A DNA stretch of 11,379 nt, taken from NCBI GenBank assembly GCA_902476645.1, contig CABSEG010000085.1, positions 1 through 11,379 on the forward strand, read 5' to 3'. Made by a program: the position numbers and the translations under genes. A model generated the notes under the pieces. That model was not told the DNA's origin. It saw only the letters and a list, made by a program, of their open reading frames with translations, and made no database searches. The stretch is from an uncultured Lachnospiraceae bacterium. GTDB lineage: Bacteria > Bacillota > Clostridia > Lachnospirales > Lachnospiraceae. Positions 6,976-11,379 of the stretch are shown here, piece by piece. The number at the start of each line of letters is the position of its first letter. Within the stretch, counting starts at the first letter, position 1.

Positions 6976-8508
6976 TTATTTCCTCTGCTTTAACTCTTTC
7001 CAGAAAGAAGCCAAAATACAGATCATGATTATCCCAAGCGGAAAGGCCGCCAGAATCGAAATGGTCTGGAGCATGGTAAGCGTGCTTTCTGAGAACAACA
7101 GAGCCACAGGAAGAAGTAAAAACACAACGGCCCAGAATGCCCGTAGCCCTCTTCTGGGTTCCCCACTGCCCTGCAGAGACTTTTCGGAATATCCGGCCAC
7201 CACCAGCGTAATTGCGTCAAAAGTGCTGGCATAAAAGGCGATCATAGCCAAAATCAGCACCACCAGAGCCAATTTCTGGAAAGGAAGATGCTCAAAGATC
7301 TGTAGAATCACCTGTTCCGGCGGTTTTCCACGCTCCAGAGCCATGGCCAGGTTCTCTTCTCCCGAGGTCTGAAGGTATAGCCCAAACCCTCCAAAGACCA
7401 AAAACGATGTATAAGTTCCCAATAGTCCGCAGGATAACCCTCCCAAAACAGTCTGGCGAAGCGTCCTTCCTTCCGAGATTCTGGCGATAAAAAAGGGCGT
7501 AGCCACAAACCAGGAAATCCAGTAGGCCCAATAAAAAATCGTCCAGTTCTGTGGAAAACCGCTTCCCCCGGTTCCGGAAACTCTTAAAGGATCCATCCAG
7601 GTTGCCATATGTAAAAACTGATCTGCCACGTTTCCGATTGCCGTAATTCCTGTCTCGATCAAATAGACCTTGGGTCCAAACAGAACAAAGATACCTAACA
7701 GTACACAAAACACCACCACACATCCGGTGGCCAAATGGGAAATCGCCTTCATTCCGGTGAGAACTGCCACCATAAAGACCAGTCCAATCACGACTAAAAA
7801 AAGAACAGAAAGCGCCGGTGTGGAGTTTATACCCGTTAATTTTGCAGCGGCTCCAGCCAGCAATGGCGTGGCCAAGGAAAACGTGGTAGCGGTTCCAGCC
7901 AGAAGCCCCACGATAGAAAAAATATCAATCCAGGTTCCCGCCTTGGTATCCACCCGTTTTCCAAGCAGCGGACGGCAAGCCTCCGAAAGGGTTTGTCTCT
8001 GCCTCTTTTTAACGAACATCATATAGGCATAGGCACAGGCCGGAAGTATATAAAACGCCCAGGGAATCGGCCCCCAGTGGAACAGAGGGTATGCAGAGGC
8101 AAATTCCTGTTTTTGAGACAGTGTAGCTCCCTCTATCACCTGGGAGGACTGGGAATAATAGTAGCACCATTCAATCAAAGACCAGTAGAGGATGTCTGCC
8201 GCCATAGTGGAGGTAAAAATCATAGCGCCCCAACTGAAATTTCCGTATCTTGGTTTTTCCAGATTTCCAAACCGGATTTCCCCTTTTTTGGAAACTGCCA
8301 GGCCAAGAGCCATGCAAAGTACTCCCAGACCCAATATAATATAGAAGAAACCCCATTGATTTACAAATATATCCCGCAATTTTTCTAAAATTTCTCCTGC
8401 TCTCCCGGGAAACAGCATCAGAACTGCTGAAAGCAATGCGATAATTGCCAGGGGGACCAGCGTTAACACCCAATCAATTCCCTGTCTATGCCCCATAGAT
8501 CGTTTCAT
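6976..8508 (-). CDS. BCCT-family choline transporter
   Basis: The product is 510 residues with about 12 membrane segments. The BCCT signature NWTIFYWAYWISW (321-333), followed by FFIARISEGRT, is unmistakable and supplies the aromatic box that binds trimethylammonium groups. In the first unwound helix the sequence STMAADILYWSLIEW (100-114) stands where BetP has its glycine-rich segment. By-eye alignment puts Asp105 at BetP Gly153, a position where Asp is linked to choline transport. The start is the ATG at 8508 with AGGAGG 4-5 nt upstream; the frame stays open to 8673, but that would overlap the previous gene by 188 bp. It overlaps the fusion gene by 23 bp, so the two are co-translated in one operon. 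In pneumococcus the carrier LicB is from another family, so this is a functional replacement. The coupling ion is not decided by sequence. Confidence 0.92.
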   Translation of the reverse strand: MKRSMGHRQGIDWVLTLVPLAIIALLSAVLMLFPGRAGEILEKLRDIFVNQWGFFYIILGLGVLCMALGLAVSKKGEIRFGNLEKPRYGNFSWGAMIFTSTMAADILYWSLIEWCYYYSQSSQVIEGATLSQKQEFASAYPLFHWGPIPWAFYILPACAYAYMMFVKKRQRQTLSEACRPLLGKRVDTKAGTWIDIFSIVGLLAGTATTFSLATPLLAGAAAKLTGINSTPALSVLFLVVIGLVFMVAVLTGMKAISHLATGCVVVFCVLLGIFVLFGPKVYLIETGITAIGNVADQFLHMATWMDPLRVSGTGGSGFPQNWTIFYWAYWISWFVATPFFIARISEGRTLRQTVLGGLSCGLLGTYTSFLVFGGFGLYLQTSGEENLAMALERGKPPEQVILQIFEHLPFQKLALVVLILAMIAFYASTFDAITLVVAGYSEKSLQGSGEPRRGLRAFWAVVFLLLPVALLFSESTLTMLQTISILAAFPLGIIMICILASFWKELKQRK

Positions 8509-10339
8509 ACACCCTCCTGTTCTCCAGGGCGCGTGCAAAGCGGTCCCGTCCATAAGTTCCGAATTTCTCTCCGCAAGCCTCCTTTGCAATGGTCCAGGCA
8601 CTCCAGAGAACATCCTGACAGATTTTATATGCCGCAATTTTTTGGCGCCTGGACAAATCCGGCTCTTCTCCATAGTAATGCTGTAAGAACAACTCTTCCT
8701 CCCTGGGCAGAAAGCCGCACTCTAGCAGATGCGAGGCCAAATCCCACGTAGGATCATTGAGCCCGGAGTACTCCCAGTCAATCAAATACATTCTTCCCTG
8801 TTCATCCTGAATCAGATTCTCAGCTACCAGATCATTATGGCAGGGCTTTTGTTCTATTCCCAGCTTTTCCAAATCATACTTCAATTTCCAGAAAAACTTC
8901 TCCAAATCAGAAAATCCATCGTACCATTGTCCCTTTTCACTCTCAATGATCCGCTTATATTCTTCATATTCCCTCCACACATCAAAGATCCCCTCCATAG
9001 GCACCTGACTGTTATGCAGCCTTTTTAGCAGAACAGCCACTTTCTTCATATTGACCTCCAATCTGGCGGTTTTGCCATTTAAAGTTTTTGCCCCCTTTAA
9101 GTAAGCGGACAGCTTCACTCCGGAGTGGGCGTTAAAGAAGGGAACTTCCGGATTCAGACCCAGAGCCACTGCAATCAGGGTATTTTGATATTCCTTCTGC
9201 CGATTGATCATTTTACCGGTACACGCCCCCGGCAACCTCAGAATATACGGAACATCTCCTGCTTCCACATAAAAATTGCGGTTTGTCATACCTCCCCTCC
9301 GCTCTATTCGCCCAATCTCCTCCCTCGAAATACCGAGACAGGACATCAGGATTTCTCTGACTTTATTTTCCTCCACCATCCGCTCTTTTTTTTGGATTTT
9401 TGGGTATATCAGATTTTTGGCATACTGATACAGTCTCTCGTTTTCTATTACCGTCCAGGCCAGATCGTCCGCCAGAATCCCGGGGATCCGATAAATGCGT
9501 CCAATCGTTTCCAATACATACTCATAATTCAAATATGGGTTTTCATTTTCCCGATAATAAGAAAGCATTTTCTGAAACAGCTTTCCACTGATGCGGCTTA
9601 CCCCCAAAAGTTCCGCATCTACCCGGTTTAGTTGTTTCATGTCCTTGGAAATCCGGAAAATATCACCCTGGGCATCTAGCTCCACATAGGCCTCATCCCC
9701 GGAACCGCTGGGGGCCGCTAAAAGTACGCCGTTTGCCCCTTTGGCATTCAGCAGAAGCTCAAATCCCCTTGCCTCCAGGATCTGATTTGCCTCCACCAGC
9801 AAAAAATCTTCCTGAACCATTCCTTCCACACAAGCCAGCGAGGCCATGGTTCCTGTCCACTTATAGCGGGTATTAGCCACCAGAGTCATATTTCTTCCCT
9901 TAAAATATGCCTTATAGGCTTCCTGTCTGTCCCCCACCACTATAAAAAAGCGGGTAATACCCAGCTTCTGCAATGCCTGTATCAACCGCTCCACCACGGG
10001 AAGGCCTGCAATCTTTAACAACCCCACCGGAACGGAAAAAGCCGGACTTTCCCCTGCCGCCAGAATCACGGCGCTTCTAAGAGGACACTCTGCCCGACAT
10101 TCCGGTTCCAGAAGCAGCTTTTGCTTTCTGCTCTCCCTTGCCATATTCTCCAGAATATCTTCTCCCCGTAAGGTTAGTTCATATCTGCTTTCTTTTCTGT
10201 TTAGATAGCCCTGCTCCACCAAAAAACGCAACATATAGTTGATCTGTCCCAGGGAAACCCTCAGAGCCAGAGCCAGAGCTCTCTGGCTCTGGGCAGGATC
10301 TTTGTTCAAACAACACAGCAAATCATAATACTTTTCCAT
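8486..10339 (-). CDS. licA: Fusion: winged-helix domain + LicC-like (degenerate) nucleotidyltransferase + LicA choline kinase
   Basis: The product is 617 residues with three parts. Residues 1-70 read as a winged helix (MEKYYDLLCCLNKD..., recognition helix about 28-42, wing about 47-58). Residues 88-315 follow the nucleotidyltransferase fold, beginning AVILAAGESPAFSVP, but lack the Arg and Pro-Lys of the normal signature; the metal Asp site reads LLVEANQIL. Residues 325-617 are a choline/aminoglycoside kinase-fold domain with intact RGGMTNRNF (348-356), CHNDLVAENLI (500-510; catalytic D503) and LIDWEYSGLNDPTWDLA (519-535; metal D521). It is the only choline kinase in the window, making phosphocholine for LicC. 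The in-frame TGA just upstream limits the start to the ATG at 10339, although GGGG lies 13 nt away and AAGG directly abuts. It is first in an operon with the transporter. That it represses its own promoter is inference. Confidence 0.88.
   Translation of the reverse strand: MEKYYDLLCCLNKDPAQSQRALALALRVSLGQINYMLRFLVEQGYLNRKESRYELTLRGEDILENMARESRKQKLLLEPECRAECPLRSAVILAAGESPAFSVPVGLLKIAGLPVVERLIQALQKLGITRFFIVVGDRQEAYKAYFKGRNMTLVANTRYKWTGTMASLACVEGMVQEDFLLVEANQILEARGFELLLNAKGANGVLLAAPSGSGDEAYVELDAQGDIFRISKDMKQLNRVDAELLGVSRISGKLFQKMLSYYRENENPYLNYEYVLETIGRIYRIPGILADDLAWTVIENERLYQYAKNLIYPKIQKKERMVEENKVREILMSCLGISREEIGRIERRGGMTNRNFYVEAGDVPYILRLPGACTGKMINRQKEYQNTLIAVALGLNPEVPFFNAHSGVKLSAYLKGAKTLNGKTARLEVNMKKVAVLLKRLHNSQVPMEGIFDVWREYEEYKRIIESEKGQWYDGFSDLEKFFWKLKYDLEKLGIEQKPCHNDLVAENLIQDEQGRMYLIDWEYSGLNDPTWDLASHLLECGFLPREEELFLQHYYGEEPDLSRRQKIAAYKICQDVLWSAWTIAKEACGEKFGTYGRDRFARALENRRVYETIYGA
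10267..10292. repeat. Perfect 12-bp inverted repeat inside the winged-helix coding region
   Basis: CCAGAGCCAGAG, a 2-nt spacer, then CTCTGGCTCTGG pair perfectly. The repeat covers bases about 48-73 of the fusion gene, encoding part of the QSQRALALAL stretch. No T-tract follows on the transcribed strand, so it is not a terminator. It could fold in the mRNA close to the start codon, or be a by-product of the repeated Ala-Leu codons. Confidence 0.75.
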
Positions 10340-10364
10340 CCTTATGTCTCATCCCCTTCAGGTT

Positions 10365-10404
10365 GTTCATTTTTTGAACTTTATAGATTGTACAAAATTT
10401 GAAC
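10365..10404. promoter_or_regulatory. Candidate operator: repeated GTTCAAA element flanking the -10 box
   Basis: On the minus strand GTTCAAATTTTG (10404 down to 10393) and GTTCAAAAAATG (10379 down to 10368) are near-identical 12-mers starting 25 bp apart. The second also forms a perfect inverted repeat, GTTCA-5 nt-TGAAC (10365-10379). One copy lies between -35 and -10 and the other at the predicted transcription start, a typical repressor layout. The winged-helix part of the adjacent fusion protein is the obvious candidate binder, but that is inference. Confidence 0.5.
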
Positions 10405-10415
10405 ACACTTGTCAA
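10387..10415 (-). promoter_or_regulatory. Near-consensus sigma-A promoter for the kinase fusion-transporter operon
   Basis: On the minus strand a perfect -35 TTGACA (10410-10415) and -10 TACAAT (10387-10392) are separated by 17 bp. The predicted start is about 40 nt before the ATG at 10339. Such a strong core promoter with overlapping repeats suggests control by a repressor. Confidence 0.82.
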
Positions 10416-10418
10416 CCA

Positions 10419-10447
10419 TTGCACTTCTTTTTTCTCTGTGCTAGACT
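10419..10447 (+). promoter_or_regulatory. Probable promoter for licC
   Basis: TTGCAC (10419-10424) and TAGACT (10442-10447) are separated by 17 bp. The match to consensus is moderate (3/6 and 4/6). Its -35 is only 3 bp from the -35 of the opposite promoter, so the two core promoters stand back to back. The leader to the ATG at 10484 would be about 30 nt. Confidence 0.45.
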
Positions 10448-10483
10448 AGAGTTAAATCACTTATAGAATATGGAGATATGCTT

Positions 10484-11173
10484 ATGAGTCGTAATGCCGT
10501 TATTCTTGCAGCCGGACTTTCCTCCCGCTTTTCCCCTCTGTGCCATATTCACCCAAAGGGACTTACCAGGGTAAAAGGAGAAATTTTGGTAGAGCGCCAG
10601 ATTCGCCAGCTGCTGGAGGCCGAAGTCCGTGACATCGCTCTTATCACCGGTTACAAAAAAGAGCAGTATTCCTATCTGAAAAAAAAATATGGCATTGATC
10701 TGATCTATAATCAGGACTTCGCTATCCGTAATAATCATTCCAGTATCTATGCGGCTCGTTCTGTCTTAGCCGATACCTATATCTGTTCCTGCGATAACTA
10801 CTTTCCGGACAATCCCTTTCTCCCTCATCAGGAGCGCTCCTATTACGCTGCCGTCTATGCCGAAGGTCCTACAAAGGAATGGTGTTTACGCACCGATCCC
10901 ACCGGGTTGATCACAGATGTTCAGATTGGAGGGGAAAACTCCTGGTATATGCTTGGCCATTCTTACTGGAACCGAAGCTTTACCAGACAGTTCCTGTCCA
11001 TCTTAGAGGATATCTATGACGAGCCGGATACCAAAGATGCCCTCTGGGAATCTATCTACCTTCGGCATATGGAAAAGCTGCCGCTCTATATCCGACCTTA
11101 CCCTGCAGGAGCCATCTTGGAATTTGATACTGTAGAGGAGCTGGCCGTCTTTGATCCCTCTTACGATACCTAA
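10484..11173 (+). CDS. licC: CTP:phosphocholine cytidylyltransferase LicC
   Basis: The product is 229 residues, the usual LicC length. It makes CDP-choline from phosphocholine and CTP, the donor used by LicD. The nucleotidyltransferase signature is complete: AVILAAGLSSRFSPL (5-19) with R15, HPKGL with K25, and the metal-binding CSCDNYFPDN (101-110) with D104. The block around NNHSSIYAARS and the C-terminal part (GHSYWNRSF, then DALWESIYLRHM) resemble pneumococcal LicC as I recall it. The ATG at 10484 is preferred because GGAG lies 8 nt upstream; the ATG at 10478 would leave only 2 nt of spacing. It is transcribed away from the kinase fusion through abutting promoters, so joint control is plausible. 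No clear terminator follows. A related sugar-nucleotide transferase is the alternative, but the neighbours favour LicC. Confidence 0.92.
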   Translation: MSRNAVILAAGLSSRFSPLCHIHPKGLTRVKGEILVERQIRQLLEAEVRDIALITGYKKEQYSYLKKKYGIDLIYNQDFAIRNNHSSIYAARSVLADTYICSCDNYFPDNPFLPHQERSYYAAVYAEGPTKEWCLRTDPTGLITDVQIGGENSWYMLGHSYWNRSFTRQFLSILEDIYDEPDTKDALWESIYLRHMEKLPLYIRPYPAGAILEFDTVEELAVFDPSYDT

Positions 11174-11212
11174 GAGGAAATCTTAAATTTTCCTAAAGAT
11201 AACCACATGCTC

Positions 11213-11241
11213 TTGCGTGTCCGAGGCGATTATAGTACATT
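11213..11241 (+). promoter_or_regulatory. Weak promoter candidate for the right-edge gene
   Basis: TTGCGT (11213-11218) and TACATT (11236-11241) have a 17-bp spacer but only moderate consensus matches. The region is AT-rich and offers other -10-like hexamers (TATAGT, TATATA) at poor spacing. Transcription from licC could also continue into the next gene, since no clear terminator is visible. Confidence 0.35.
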
Positions 11242-11287
11242 ATATAGTAGCAACAAGGAAAATTTTTTCAAAGAAAGAGGAGTATGA

Positions 11288-11379
11288 ATGAAAGTAAAAA
11301 AATGGATACCTGCCTTCTGTTTAGCGATGGGACTGGGCCTGGCGGTTCCGGTGATGGCAGGCGCGACAGGCACGTCAAC
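11288..11379 (+). CDS. N-terminus of a secreted protein (cut by right edge)
   Basis: Only 30 codons are in the window. The ATG at 11288 is preceded by AGAGGAG (11276-11282) with 5 nt spacing. The peptide has a textbook signal sequence: a short basic start (MKVKKW), a hydrophobic core (IPAFCLAMGLGLAVPV) and a likely cleavage site after MAGA. A competing ATG at 11284 is in another frame with a 1-nt gap to the binding site and gives no signal sequence. The mature part is not visible, so the function cannot be named. Its position beside licC makes another surface or choline-binding protein possible, but that is a guess. Confidence 0.7.
   Translation, partial: MKVKKWIPAFCLAMGLGLAVPVMAGATGTS

Noticed and set aside
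8509..8673. N-terminal extension of the transporter by 55 codons
   Set aside because: It would overlap the kinase-fusion gene by 188 bp, its sequence is not membrane-like, and AGGAGG supports the ATG at 8508.
11175..11194. AGGAAA/TTTCCT hairpin just after licC as a terminator
   Set aside because: Six AT-rich pairs with an 8-nt loop and no following T-tract; too weak to call.
11205..11220. Small hairpin ACATGC-TCTT-GCGTGT upstream of the right-edge gene
   Set aside because: Only six pairs including one G-T, no T-tract, and no sign of a riboswitch or larger fold around it.

Overview
The window looks like chromosome of a Gram-positive, Firmicutes/Clostridia-type bacterium, most likely Lachnospiraceae. 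The reasons are AAGGGG/AGGAGG ribosome binding sites, consensus sigma-A promoters with 17-bp spacers, moderate GC, and secreted proteins with PF01473-type cell-wall/choline-binding repeats. The species cannot be named from the sequence. No RNA gene, insertion sequence, phage gene or CRISPR array is visible.

Almost every gene fits one theme: taking up choline, activating it, attaching it to a surface polymer (teichoic-acid-like), removing it, and docking proteins on it. This matches the pneumococcal lic1/lic2 + Pce + choline-binding-protein system, but here it is compressed into one ~11 kb block.

Layout. (1) 1-2960, minus strand: a three-gene overlapping operon of two tandem LicD phosphocholine transferases and a TacF/Wzx-like flippase that is cut by the left edge. 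(2) 2961-3147: a divergent promoter region. (3) 3148-4728, plus strand: a secreted metallo-beta-lactamase-fold protein closely resembling pneumococcal phosphorylcholine esterase Pce/CbpE, with C-terminal repeats. (4) 4731-4777: a bidirectional terminator. (5) 4795-6855, minus strand: a secreted zinc amidase (Amidase_3) with 11 C-terminal wall-binding repeats and its own strong promoter. (6) 6976-10339, minus strand: a BCCT choline transporter, preceded by a 617-residue fusion of winged helix + nucleotidyltransferase-like domain + LicA-type choline kinase. (7) 10340-10483: back-to-back divergent promoters carrying a repeated GTTCA element. (8) 10484-11173, plus strand: stand-alone LicC, CTP:phosphocholine cytidylyltransferase. 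(9) 11288 to the right edge: the start of a secreted protein.

Proposed pathway (inference from families and context): choline enters through the BCCT carrier. The kinase part of the fusion phosphorylates it, and LicC makes CDP-choline. The two LicD proteins transfer phosphocholine onto a lipid-linked polymer, which the flippase exports. The Pce-like esterase trims phosphocholine outside the cell, and the amidase (and perhaps the Pce-like protein) binds the decorated wall.

The most original observation is the fusion protein. Its middle domain has the LicC fold signature but lacks the usual Arg, Pro-Lys and metal-binding Asp residues, all of which are intact in the neighbouring LicC. It may therefore be a ligand sensor joined to a DNA-binding domain, and a repeated sequence flanking its own -10 box is a candidate operator.
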